This document shows positions 25,655 to 34,919 of a stretch of 64,000 nt of DNA, piece by piece. The DNA lies in assembly GCF_002338065.1 (NCBI RefSeq), contig NZ_DDHJ01000019.1:28102-92101 (forward strand), written 5' to 3'. This DNA is from Pseudomonas sp. UBA1879. GTDB taxonomy: Bacteria > Pseudomonadota > Gammaproteobacteria > Pseudomonadales > Pseudomonadaceae. Below the pieces are notes generated by a model, which did not search any database, was not told the DNA's origin, and saw only the letters and a program-made list of their open reading frames with translations. The translations under genes were made by a program, and so were the position numbers. Position 1 is the first letter of the stretch; every line of letters begins with the position of its first letter.

Positions 25655-28600
25655 ATGCAGACATTCTCTCCCGCGCGGCCTTCTCCCGCGCTCACTCACC
25701 CTGCCGCCGCCAGCGCGCTCAAGCGTCTGGCCGAGGCACACACCGCGCTGTCTACCGAGCTGACACAGCTTCCCTCCCCCCACGCCGCGCTGCTCGACGC
25801 ATTGAAAGCCGGCGAACAGACCGCCATCGAACAGGAAACCGGCGTGCTCCTGGACACGCTGAACACCTACTGGCGAACCGCAAGCAGCCAAGGCCAAGGC
25901 CGACGCAGGCTGTTCGCCGCGCTGTTCGAACAGGCGTTGCGGGACGAGGCCACGCTCAAGGCCCACGAAAACGACATACTCCCCGACACCGTCGCGTGCC
26001 TTCCGGTCAAGGATCAGACCCAGGCGCACGCTCAGCCCAGCGTCTGCGCGCTGTACGTGGCGATCGATGCCCACACGCAGGTGGAACTCCACGGCGCGCT
26101 GGTCATGAGCCTTCCAACAGGTCGCACCTTGCTGAGCTTGCCGGGCAGTGGCCTGTCTGAGTTTGCGACGCTGGCGTCCATGCTCGAAACGGTCGTCGAC
26201 TGGCTCAACGACAGTGAACTGCGCTGGGGGCTGCTCATCAACGCCGAACAGCGTCATCAGGACGCCGTGTTCGCTGTCACTGACGATCCCGATGTGCATC
26301 TGGAACCCTTCCGCATGGCCGACGTATCCCTGCGGAGCGTGAGTGGAAACCCTTATCGTCACGGGATTCAGCGGCTGATCGAGAAGCAGCGCGCAGACCT
26401 GCTTTATGTCTGCGCCGATGGTTTGAATGCCAACCCCGACCTGCACGCCAGCCAGATTGAAGGGGCGATGAACATGCCTTGGCTTTTCGGCCCTTCTGCG
26501 ATGCTGGAGCGCCGCGAGCTGCTGCTGGCCGAGCGCAAGGCGCGAACCGCTCTGCCGGACTGGATCAAGCTCGCGTCCAAAGAAGATCTGGAAGAATACC
26601 GCCGACGCCTGCAACGCTATGAAGACGCTCACAAAGCGCTGGCAGGCGCCCTGAACGGTGCCGCTTCGGCAGAGCAGTATGCTCAGGTGAACCTGCGCAC
26701 GCGTATCGCCAACGACCTTGGCTTTGATCTGGCGCCAGACGCCGTCAGCATCAGCACCCAGCGCACGCTGCCTGTCACTGGCGAGCGCTACCTTACCACC
26801 CGTACCCTGACGCAACTGGCGCTCTATGGCCTGCACCCGGGCGATAAAAACGAAGGTTCGGACTTCCTCACCCACACCACCCTTAGCCTCGATGACGCTC
26901 CCATCGGGACCGAACACGCTGCACTGACTCCGGCCTACATCGCAGGCCTGGTGGATGAACTGAACCTGCGGCTGAGCTTCGGTCAATACCAGCGCACCAC
27001 CTATGCAAAAGACACCAGCCAGAAGCTGATGCGCGAGCTGCTGGATCGTCAGGTGGACGAGTCGGCGTATGTCGCGAAAATGCAGGGGCATATTTCGCCC
27101 GACGATTTCAATGTGGTGACCGCGGCCTCTCAAGGGGCCCCCACCGAAGCAGGCAAAGTACTGCGCGTTCAGCAGATCAAAATCGACGGCAAGGCCGCCC
27201 TCAGTCGTGCGCTGGTGTTCCGAAAGGAGAATGCGTCAGGCGATCTGGAACGGCTCATCATGTTCACGTTCGATGCCCCGCGCACGCGTCTTTTCCAGAG
27301 TTTTGACAACGAAACACAGATGCTTCACGAACTGGTGGCATGGACGGCGAGCCCGGAAATGACCGACTACCTGATTGAGCAGCTGGAGGTTCCCGACCGT
27401 CCGGCCCTCAACCAGACCCTGGAAGCACTGCGCAACAAACCCTTCCCCCAACCTGGCTTCCTTCAACTCATCTCACTGGACAGCTACCAAACCGGCTTGC
27501 AGACCCTCGTCAAACAGATGATGAAGGTCGCGTTCTCTCAGCTCGAAACTCACACACCGAGCTGGTACGTACGCGCGACCGCCGAGCAGCGTGAGACGCT
27601 GGTGGCACTGGAAGACGCGATCACTGGCGCACTCGATCATTACGCGGCGCAGCCTCACACGCAGGTCCAGGAGTTCGAAGACTACGTGCATCAGCGCGCC
27701 AGCGAGAAAATCTGCCAGTTGCTGAAAGTCCCGACGGGCAGCGTGGACCCTGATCACATCATCATCACCACCGAACGCGAGACCCTGACCTACACCGCAA
27801 TGATGCGCAATGGTTATGACGACAGCTTCGGCCTCCTGACGCCCACCGCCGACACCACGGCGACCTTCAAAGGCCCGGAAGGCGTAGACCTGAGCCCGCT
27901 CACCGCTGCGCTGGTGGCAGGCTCGGTACGCGGCAAGTGGCTCGCAGATGCCTACGCCGATCTGGTCAAACGCACCCTGCTCGATCCGGCATCGACGGGT
28001 TATGACTATCGCCGCCAGAGCAGCGCACTGATCACTCGCTTGCAGATGCAGGCCGCGGCGTTGCGCAGCCTCCTGAAGGGGCATATTGACGAAACTCAAT
28101 ATCAATGGCTTGAGCAAAGCATTGAGCACCTGAGCGACAATACGCCCGACACTCGTGCACAACACCCCGTCTACCCATTGCAGATCCACATCGATAAACC
28201 CTTCATCGCATTGCATCTGGGCGGCATCAACCAGCTGGTCGTCACCGATACCAATCTGACCCATGTGGAAACCGTGCAAGGCTGTTACGCGCTTATGCCG
28301 ACCCACCTGCGTCTGGCTGCACTGCTGTATACGCCGAACGCACCTGACGAAATCGAGTTCCGGGCATTCAGCGCCTTCGTTGACTCCCTCCGCCATCCCG
28401 GCATGATCGACTACTACAAGGACCGCTGCCGCATCAACGCCCGGCGCGTGCTGTCGTTCTTTCTCAATGACATGAAGCAAGGCAACGGCAGCAAACGCCC
28501 GACACTGCCGCACGAACCGATCGCCGACTTCGCTCAGGTCTGCTTCAACCGCAAGATCGAGCGCAAGCTGCGCGACGCCAATGAAACCACGACCAATCGC

Positions 28601-31600
28601 CACGACATGCTCAGCGAAGTGATCTGGAACAGCGTCGACATCATTGCCACTCTCATCACGGCGCCCTTTCCACCGCTGAGCTTTGCGGTAGGCGTGGCGC
28701 TGTCGTTGCGCGACGCCACCAAGGCGGTCAAGGCCCTCGCCGGACATGATCCGGAATCCGCGCCGGGGCTGTTTCTGGCAGCAGCCCTGAACCTGGCAGG
28801 CGCCTACGGCGACGTGAAGCAGGGCCTCAAAGGCTTCGGCGGCATCGCGCGCAAACTGGCCAAGGGTTCGAAACCAGGCGCGCGGCCTGCCGCACTGAAA
28901 AAGCCCTCGAGGGCGCGCAAGCCGGAAGGCCTTTACCCGGTCAAACTCGATGACCAGCCTTGGCTGATCAGCAGGCCTGACGCCAACGGCAAGGCTCAGG
29001 TGTACCAAAACCTAGCCTTCGAAACGGACGACGTCTACCCGACCGGCCAGTACCTCGCCAGAACCGACAGCGGCGCCTGGCAGCTTCTGGATCGCCCTTC
29101 CAGCGCGGCCCCTTCAGCCTCCAACGGTTTCAGCCGCTATCGCGTCGCGGATATGTCTGTGCAAGACCTGCCACGTATCGGCGATGGGCACGCCAAGGGC
29201 GTCAGCCTTGGCAACGGCAAGTTTTACATCGATATGAATGGCGCCGTGTATCAGGTGAACTACGACGCGGGCCTGCGTTGCTGGCACATCGTCGATCCGC
29301 AAAACCCGTTCGCATTTTTCGGGCGTCAGCCTGTGCGCTTGAACGAGCAGGGCCAGTGGCAGGTAATCGAACGTTCCCGACTGCGAGGCGGCAGCGATAC
29401 GCCGGGCAGCTCCACCCCTGCGCATCAGGGTGGCGCTGAAGGCGGCGCGACGGGTACCGGGCTTCAGGCCTACGAGCTGCCTGCCGACCTGCAGCCCCAC
29501 ATGGATGAGATCCTGATCCACACGTCCATGGATGCCTATGTCGTGGGATTGGGCGAATTCTTCGATGTGTATTTCAAGCAGATGCGCGAAGCGTACCAAT
29601 CCCTCAGAAACAACCTTTACCGCGAGGCTCAGGCTTTTTTTGCCAACCCCATCGCCAAACCTGCGCGACCAGCACTTCCAGCCATCGACACCTCAACGAC
29701 CGTCGCCGACTTCTTGCAGAGTGCTTTCGCCCAGAGCAATGGACTGGTCGTCAGCGAGGCGGCGAAATCTGTTGCCAGCAAACGTTTGTTGATGGTGAAC
29801 ATGCAGGCGCTGGTCGAGCAACGGGTTGAGGTGATTTACATCCAGCACCTGTTCACCGACAAGCACACACGCAAACTGGCGAAATACCACGCCAAGGGGC
29901 GTACGGTCCGGACAGGATCCCACGAGATCAAGAATCATCTGAAATACATCAACCAGCGGGCGCTGGATAACTTGAGCCGCGAATATGATTACTACCACTT
30001 GATCAAAGAGGCCCATCGACACGGCATCGAAGTACGCCCACTCAGCTCATCGGTGAGCTACCCCATGAACGACCATCCGGTGGCAGCCGCAGCGGGTGAT
30101 AGCGCAAGCGCTCAAAAAATGAGCAATTTCTTCAGTCACAAAGTCATTGACCGAGATGTTGCAGACCAGCCGAACAAGCGCTGGATCGCACTGGTCGATC
30201 AACGCCTGGCAACCACCCACGATCAGGTACCGGGGCTGGCCGATCTGCAGGGCGCCCTCAGCGTGCACATCGAAGATGTCCCCGCAGGCCAGCCCACACG
30301 TATTCAGCACGGTGCCAACCTGGTGGACACCCATACTGCGGCCACTCCAACAGACTTCAAGATCGAGTTTGCGCAGTCAGGTAGCGTTCAGCCCCCAAGC
30401 GTCCCGGCCGCTTCGACAGCGACCACCGCTGCGGCTATTCCCCGCGAGTCCGTGGTGGCACTGAGTGCAACCGACAGTCTCAAACAGAGCGTTGCATTCC
30501 GCTGGAACGACATCACCGGTTGGCAACGGGTCGCGCCGCAAGAGTGGATCGCCGATGCGCCCCCGACTTCGCTGCAGCAGTCGCTGATCGATCCCCTCTA
30601 CGACATGCCGCTTGCATCCAGGGACACGCTGTTCGAGCTGACCTATGCGCAGCATCATGGTCTCGACAGCAACTACTTCTTTTTCGACGAGCGTCTGAAT
30701 CGGGTCGAGGAGCAGTTCTTCGCCCTGCGCGACAGCCTGCGCGAGAACGCCCGAAGCATCCGCACCCTCGATCAGCCACCACGGCCGACGCTGCCGTCCC
30801 TGGCCGCACGACCCAATATGGAGCAGTTCATTCAGAGCCTGTACGAACAGACCGATGGCATGGTGATCGGAGAGTTTCATGCTTCGATCGCCAGCAAGAA
30901 ACTCATCATGGACAACCTGCCTCTGCTCAAGCAGCAGAACGTGAAGACTCTGTACATGGAGCATCTGTTCTCGGACCTGCATCAGGCCGATCTGGATCGC
31001 TTCTTCGAAACCGGCGTGATGAGCGACCGCCTCTTGCTCGCCTTGCGCCGGCTCGACAGCGGCCATCTCACTGATCCTTCACGGGTGTACAACTTCGAAA
31101 AACTGGTTATCAAGGCGCAACAGCATGGCATTGAGGTGCGCGCCATCGATTGCGCAGCGAGCTATCACCTGAGCGGCCTGCGCCTGCCGTCACAGACCAC
31201 CCGCCAACAGATGATGAATTTCTACGCATCAAGAATGATTCGTCGGCATCAGGCTGTAATGGGCAAACACAAATGGGTTGCGCTGGTGGGTAACAGTCAT
31301 TCAAACACCTATCTGGGTGTACCTGGCCTTGCAGAGCTCGAAGGCGGGATCGGTATCAGAGTCAGCGATGTGCGTCCGGGAGCATCCAAGGGCATCACGC
31401 CCGACCCGGGGGAGTTGGCGCGGGCCCAGATGAGCAACGAGCAAGGCTTCGTGAAGGGTAACTTTCTGGTGGAGATCGAAGTGTCCGGCAGCCCGATGGC
31501 CATCCGGCCTCCACAGCCACTGCCCATGGCGCAGCGGCTGGCCAGACCCGGCATGTTCGTCGCCGAGCAGGACGCCGACAGTCTGTACGTGATCGTCCAT

Positions 31601-31765
31601 AAGTCGAGGACTCACGAAATCCATCGCACTGCGGTGCAAGTGAATGAAGAGGGCAAGGTGTTTGTGGATCGCCCGACCTGGGCTAGCGTGCATCTGCAGC
31701 CGTATGACGACATCGACGCGCTGATCCTGGCGCTCGAAGACATCAACCTGACGCGTGTGGGATAA
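25655..31765 (+). CDS. Giant toxin-like protein with duplicated TIKI/ChaN-like modules
   Basis: This 2,036-residue protein has no signal peptide. Residues 1 to about 980 are a long region like the N-termini of Pseudomonas dermonecrotic-toxin-type proteins (DUF6543 from memory). Around 985-1065 lies a hydrophobic stretch (VIWNSVDIIATLITAPFPP, LSFAVGVALSL, PGLFLAAALNLAGAYGDV) that may insert in membranes. Two related modules follow, about 1278-1582 and 1674-1949. Each has a helical lead, a G-x-V-x-x-E block, a Y-x-x-HLF-D block and a PGLA-x-L end. Copy 2 carries GEFH (1739-1742), YMEH (Glu 1769) and GNSH (1879-1882), which fit the TIKI/EreA/ChaN superfamily, also linked to a Pasteurella multocida toxin domain. 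Copy 1 has lost these residues. I prefer ATG 25655 (MQTFSPARP), which has AGGAA upstream, over ATG 25613. Function is inferred; no adjacent immunity gene was found. Confidence 0.72.
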   Translation: MQTFSPARPSPALTHPAAASALKRLAEAHTALSTELTQLPSPHAALLDALKAGEQTAIEQETGVLLDTLNTYWRTASSQGQGRRRLFAALFEQALRDEATLKAHENDILPDTVACLPVKDQTQAHAQPSVCALYVAIDAHTQVELHGALVMSLPTGRTLLSLPGSGLSEFATLASMLETVVDWLNDSELRWGLLINAEQRHQDAVFAVTDDPDVHLEPFRMADVSLRSVSGNPYRHGIQRLIEKQRADLLYVCADGLNANPDLHASQIEGAMNMPWLFGPSAMLERRELLLAERKARTALPDWIKLASKEDLEEYRRRLQRYEDAHKALAGALNGAASAEQYAQVNLRTRIANDLGFDLAPDAVSISTQRTLPVTGERYLTTRTLTQLALYGLHPGDKNEGSDFLTHTTLSLDDAPIGTEHAALTPAYIAGLVDELNLRLSFGQYQRTTYAKDTSQKLMRELLDRQVDESAYVAKMQGHISPDDFNVVTAASQGAPTEAGKVLRVQQIKIDGKAALSRALVFRKENASGDLERLIMFTFDAPRTRLFQSFDNETQMLHELVAWTASPEMTDYLIEQLEVPDRPALNQTLEALRNKPFPQPGFLQLISLDSYQTGLQTLVKQMMKVAFSQLETHTPSWYVRATAEQRETLVALEDAITGALDHYAAQPHTQVQEFEDYVHQRASEKICQLLKVPTGSVDPDHIIITTERETLTYTAMMRNGYDDSFGLLTPTADTTATFKGPEGVDLSPLTAALVAGSVRGKWLADAYADLVKRTLLDPASTGYDYRRQSSALITRLQMQAAALRSLLKGHIDETQYQWLEQSIEHLSDNTPDTRAQHPVYPLQIHIDKPFIALHLGGINQLVVTDTNLTHVETVQGCYALMPTHLRLAALLYTPNAPDEIEFRAFSAFVDSLRHPGMIDYYKDRCRINARRVLSFFLNDMKQGNGSKRPTLPHEPIADFAQVCFNRKIERKLRDANETTTNRHDMLSEVIWNSVDIIATLITAPFPPLSFAVGVALSLRDATKAVKALAGHDPESAPGLFLAAALNLAGAYGDVKQGLKGFGGIARKLAKGSKPGARPAALKKPSRARKPEGLYPVKLDDQPWLISRPDANGKAQVYQNLAFETDDVYPTGQYLARTDSGAWQLLDRPSSAAPSASNGFSRYRVADMSVQDLPRIGDGHAKGVSLGNGKFYIDMNGAVYQVNYDAGLRCWHIVDPQNPFAFFGRQPVRLNEQGQWQVIERSRLRGGSDTPGSSTPAHQGGAEGGATGTGLQAYELPADLQPHMDEILIHTSMDAYVVGLGEFFDVYFKQMREAYQSLRNNLYREAQAFFANPIAKPARPALPAIDTSTTVADFLQSAFAQSNGLVVSEAAKSVASKRLLMVNMQALVEQRVEVIYIQHLFTDKHTRKLAKYHAKGRTVRTGSHEIKNHLKYINQRALDNLSREYDYYHLIKEAHRHGIEVRPLSSSVSYPMNDHPVAAAAGDSASAQKMSNFFSHKVIDRDVADQPNKRWIALVDQRLATTHDQVPGLADLQGALSVHIEDVPAGQPTRIQHGANLVDTHTAATPTDFKIEFAQSGSVQPPSVPAASTATTAAAIPRESVVALSATDSLKQSVAFRWNDITGWQRVAPQEWIADAPPTSLQQSLIDPLYDMPLASRDTLFELTYAQHHGLDSNYFFFDERLNRVEEQFFALRDSLRENARSIRTLDQPPRPTLPSLAARPNMEQFIQSLYEQTDGMVIGEFHASIASKKLIMDNLPLLKQQNVKTLYMEHLFSDLHQADLDRFFETGVMSDRLLLALRRLDSGHLTDPSRVYNFEKLVIKAQQHGIEVRAIDCAASYHLSGLRLPSQTTRQQMMNFYASRMIRRHQAVMGKHKWVALVGNSHSNTYLGVPGLAELEGGIGIRVSDVRPGASKGITPDPGELARAQMSNEQGFVKGNFLVEIEVSGSPMAIRPPQPLPMAQRLARPGMFVAEQDADSLYVIVHKSRTHEIHRTAVQVNEEGKVFVDRPTWASVHLQPYDDIDALILALEDINLTRVG

Positions 31766-31784
31766 GCCTTTCGGGAGGCGAAAA

Positions 31785-31815
31785 AAGGGGCAGCCATCGA
31801 GGCTGCCCTTTTTGC
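31785..31815. terminator. Bidirectional terminator between the toxin and tandem-kinase genes
   Basis: GGGCAGCC and GGCTGCCC form an 8-bp stem with a 5-nt loop, flanked by an A-run on the left and a T-run on the right. It can therefore terminate both convergent genes. Confidence 0.85.
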
Positions 31816-31816
31816 T

Positions 31817-33256
31817 TCACATCACTTTCGGCAGGCGCTGTTCCAGCAATTGGTACAAGGCGCTGTCGGCAGGCCAGTTACGCATGAAGCGCGCGCGATC
31901 CTTGGCGAACGCGGCAGCGAAGGCGCTGTGCGAGCTGTGCTGACACATTGCGTCAAGGTCGATCAGCGCCCAGCGGTCCCGATGCCAAAACACGTTGTGC
32001 CCTTTGAGATCGCCATGACTGATGCGCTCGCGGATCAACTGTGAAAACAGCGTTTCCAATGCCTGCAATTCACTTTCCGGCGCATCGCCCGACGCCACGT
32101 AGGGCGCGAAACGCTCGATGATGTCCGGCCCCGGCAAGTACTCCGTGACGAGATACGCCGTGCGTCGCAGCCAGATGAAACGCCGTTCCAGCAACGCCAG
32201 CGGCTTGGGCGTCGCGATACCGAGGAACATCAGACGATTGCCTTCGCGCCAGGAATGCCAAGCCCGGCTTGGACGCCAGAAGCGCTTGAGCCAATGGGCG
32301 AAGTGCTTGATGTTGTAACGCTTGATCACCAACGGTCGGCCATTGACTTCGGTTTTAGCCACGCTCGCCGCCCCACCGGTCTTGTACAGGTGGCCACTGT
32401 CGATCAGCGTGTCAGCTTTTTGCAGCACTGGCAGCATCGCCCCCTCTTCTTCACGACGAATCGCCCGCAGACCGAAGGGGCCGTCCGTCACGCTGAACAG
32501 GCTGCACTCGCGTCCGATCTTGATCAGGTAATCACGCAAGCGCCAATGGCTGACCTTGTCGATCTGCTTTTGCAGCGCTTCGACCGGCAACGCATGTTCG
32601 CCGTTGCTGAGCAGGTAGTAGACCAGCAATTCTTCGGTGTAGGGCTCCAACGACCGGGGCAACTGCGCGAAAAACACGCCGAGGTTTTCCAGGACCTTCT
32701 GCCGCGACAACGGCTTGCCTGCCTGCTCGACGCGAATTCCGGCGCCATCGATCAGGTACAACTGGCCGTTTTGGCGCAGCAGGTTGTCGAGGTGCAGGTC
32801 TTCCTGCCACAGGCCCTTGGCGTGCATCTGCCCGACAGCTGCCAAGGCCTCGCTGAGAACGGCGGTTTGCTCGTCGGCCAGCGGCGGCAGGGTCTCGACG
32901 GCTTTCCAGGCGTCGCCCAGGCTTTCGGCCTGATCGAGAAATTCGAACAACAGCCAGCCGCCCTCGCCTTCTTTCAGCCCTTCGGCCAAGAGCAGCGGCG
33001 TGGTCAAGCCCTGCTCGGCCAGCAGATGCACACCGTCGCGCTCACGCTGAAAATGCCGGGGCGCCTTATGACCCACCAGCAACTTGGCCAGCACCGGCCG
33101 CCCGCGCCAGATCCCGGCGCCCACATAGCGTTGCCCCGGCAGCACTCGCAGGAGGCTCAACAGCTGCAACTCGGCAGGGCCTGCCGCATCCGCCAACGCA
33201 ATGCTCATCGGCAGCGTCGGGGTACGACCGGCGTTTTTCAGTTCAGACAAACGCAT
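31817..33256 (-). CDS. Tandem kinase-fold LPS core protein (PA5006-like)
   Basis: This 479-residue protein contains two kinase-like domains. The first (about residues 45-230) has GLWQEDLHLDNLLRQNG and YLIDGAGI; the second (about 285-460) has RISHGDLKGHNVFWHRD and ALIDLDAM. Both keep the catalytic Asp, the loop Asn and the metal-binding Asp, so both could be active. It belongs with the WaaP/Kdo-kinase-like enzymes that phosphorylate heptoses in the inner core. In PAO1 the same slot (PA5006) holds a long kinase-like gene. Start ATG 33256. A 244-bp gap with a REP pair separates it from wapQ. Confidence 0.86.
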   Translation of the reverse strand: MRLSELKNAGRTPTLPMSIALADAAGPAELQLLSLLRVLPGQRYVGAGIWRGRPVLAKLLVGHKAPRHFQRERDGVHLLAEQGLTTPLLLAEGLKEGEGGWLLFEFLDQAESLGDAWKAVETLPPLADEQTAVLSEALAAVGQMHAKGLWQEDLHLDNLLRQNGQLYLIDGAGIRVEQAGKPLSRQKVLENLGVFFAQLPRSLEPYTEELLVYYLLSNGEHALPVEALQKQIDKVSHWRLRDYLIKIGRECSLFSVTDGPFGLRAIRREEEGAMLPVLQKADTLIDSGHLYKTGGAASVAKTEVNGRPLVIKRYNIKHFAHWLKRFWRPSRAWHSWREGNRLMFLGIATPKPLALLERRFIWLRRTAYLVTEYLPGPDIIERFAPYVASGDAPESELQALETLFSQLIRERISHGDLKGHNVFWHRDRWALIDLDAMCQHSSHSAFAAAFAKDRARFMRNWPADSALYQLLEQRLPKVM

Positions 33257-33321
33257 CGGCGCCCTCTTAAAAAAACTCGTAAATAGCTGAGACTGGCGCG
33301 ATCGAGCTTCTGCCCGAAGGG

Positions 33322-33410
33322 CGTGGGAACCGGTTTGCTGGCGAATGCGTCAGGTCAGCAACATACAGGATGACTGGCACGGCGCATTCGCCAGCAAGCC
33401 GGCTCCCACA
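33322..33410. repeat. REP pair (GGGAGCCGGCTTGCTGGCGAATGCG variant)
   Basis: Inverted arms GTGGGAACCGGTTTGCTGGC at the left and GCCAGCAAGCCGGCTCCCAC at the right enclose a short spacer between the tandem-kinase gene and wapQ. Confidence 0.82.
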
Positions 33411-33432
33411 ATAGATCTCATCATCACTCACA

Positions 33433-34188
33433 TCAGCGACCGCTGCGCTTATGACTGCCGCGTTTGGCCAACCGCTGCCACCACGCATCGACCAGCCCGC
33501 TATCCCCAGGGGCTTGCAGGTAGGCGGCGAGCAGTTCGCGGATTTCGGCTTCGTTCCACATCGGCGCGCGGCGCAGCAAGGGTTCGATGTCCTTGACCCG
33601 GTCCCGCTGGCCGAATATCGATTTTCGCGTTTTTTCGAGGTCGATCAACTGCGCTTGATATGCGCCGCCCTTGGCCTTGAGAAAAATGTGCTTGGGATAG
33701 AAACAACCATGCACCTGACCGGCCTTGTGCAGCGTGCGGGCCAACTGACCGCAGGCGTGCAGGATCGCCAGGCGCTGAGTCGCCGGCAGTTCACCCCACT
33801 GCGTCAGCAGTGCGTCCAGATCGCTCCAGCCGTCCAGCGCTCGGGTCATCAGAATCGCCCGGCGCTCGCCATTAACTTTCTTCTCGCCGTAGAACACCGC
33901 GTGCAGCGCCGGAATGCCGAGCTTCTGGTACAGGCTGATGTTGCGAAACTCGCGAGAAAACGACGGCTCGCCGAACGGGTGATGCAGCGTGTGGGTCAGG
34001 TAATTGCTTTGGCGTTTGAGGTAATAACCCGAGCCTTCCAGCTCCAGCCGAAACACGCTGCTCCAGCCGCCGCGCCCGGTGTTGGGCTCGTCCACGGCGT
34101 CGAGCTGCACGTCCCACAGCGAATCGAAATCGGCCAGACCGTGCCGCTCCAGCAAGCCACGGTCGGCCTCGGCAATGAACACACTCAT
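33433..34188 (-). CDS. wapQ: InaA-family LPS kinase-like protein WapQ
   Basis: This 251-residue protein of the InaA/WaaP kinase fold starts at ATG 34188 (MSVFIAEADRGLLERHG), overlapping the end of wapP. Visible blocks are GWSSVFRLELEGSGYYLKRQSNY (nucleotide lobe with Lys), QVHGCFYPKHIFLK (catalytic loop) and QLIDLEKTRKS (metal loop). The loop has Cys where WaaP has its catalytic Asp (HRDCY). It lies last in the waaG-waaP-wapP-wapQ set, which phosphorylates inner-core heptoses. Whether WapQ is itself active is open. Confidence 0.88.
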   Translation of the reverse strand: MSVFIAEADRGLLERHGLADFDSLWDVQLDAVDEPNTGRGGWSSVFRLELEGSGYYLKRQSNYLTHTLHHPFGEPSFSREFRNISLYQKLGIPALHAVFYGEKKVNGERRAILMTRALDGWSDLDALLTQWGELPATQRLAILHACGQLARTLHKAGQVHGCFYPKHIFLKAKGGAYQAQLIDLEKTRKSIFGQRDRVKDIEPLLRRAPMWNEAEIRELLAAYLQAPGDSGLVDAWWQRLAKRGSHKRSGR

Positions 34189-34919
34189 TCGCGACCCTCG
34201 AAAAAGCTGACGATGTGTCGAATGCGCTTCTTGTCCGACGCATTCAGGCGCTCGCGCCCACGGTATTGCAGATAGAAACGCAGCCGCTGGGTGGCGGACA
34301 GGTGATATTTGGCCACTTTGTCCAGACAGGCCAAGTCCTTGGTGATGCGATAACGGAGCATGAAGCTGACCCAAAACGCGCCGTTGGGGCAGTCGATCAG
34401 AAACACCGTCGAACGGTCATCCACCAACAGGTTGCGCCACTTCAGGTCGTTATGGGTGAAGCGATGATCGTGCATGGTCCGCGTATAGCGTGCGACCTGC
34501 TGGCTGATGCCGTCGACCCACGAACGGTCGGTCAGACGCTGATCGTGGTGACGCGCCAATTCGGACAAATCTTCGGTGCGCGGCAGCTCGCGGGTGATCA
34601 ACGCGCCACGGTCATACGCCGCGCCATTACGCTCCAGGCCCCAGGCAATCACCTCGGCAGTCGGGATGCCCCATTTCGCGAAGCGCTTGAGGTTCTGCCA
34701 CTCGGATTTCACCCGCGGACGCCCTAGATAACGCCGCAGGCCCTTGCCCGCCGCAACATAGCGTTTGACGTAGTAATTCACGCCATCACGCTCGACACGG
34801 ATGACTTCCGACAACGGATCGCGGGTCAAACGCTCGCCTTTCAAGGCGAACACGGCGTCCAGCGATCCAAAATCAGCGGCCAGCGCGGCGTATTCAGGTT
34901 CAAGGTTCCAACCCGCCAT
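34185..34919 (-). CDS. wapP: LPS core heptose kinase WapP-like
   Basis: This 244-residue kinase starts at ATG 34919 (MAGWNLEPEYAALAAD), overlapping the waaP stop by ATGA. The nucleotide lobe has GVNYYVKRYVAAGKGLRRYLGRPRVKSEWQN, the catalytic loop is FTHNDLKWRNLLVD with Asp and Asn intact, and the metal loop is VFLIDCPNG. Such enzymes phosphorylate inner-core heptose, which stabilises the outer membrane by binding divalent cations. A longer open frame upstream is out of frame with waaP and was rejected. Confidence 0.88.
   Translation of the reverse strand: MAGWNLEPEYAALAADFGSLDAVFALKGERLTRDPLSEVIRVERDGVNYYVKRYVAAGKGLRRYLGRPRVKSEWQNLKRFAKWGIPTAEVIAWGLERNGAAYDRGALITRELPRTEDLSELARHHDQRLTDRSWVDGISQQVARYTRTMHDHRFTHNDLKWRNLLVDDRSTVFLIDCPNGAFWVSFMLRYRITKDLACLDKVAKYHLSATQRLRFYLQYRGRERLNASDKKRIRHIVSFFEGRE

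Noticed and set aside
25317..31816. The giant toxin gene as part of a prophage or integrative element.
   Set aside because: No integrase, phage structural gene, tRNA target or flanking direct repeat is visible. It ends at an ordinary bidirectional terminator and codon use looks similar to its neighbours.
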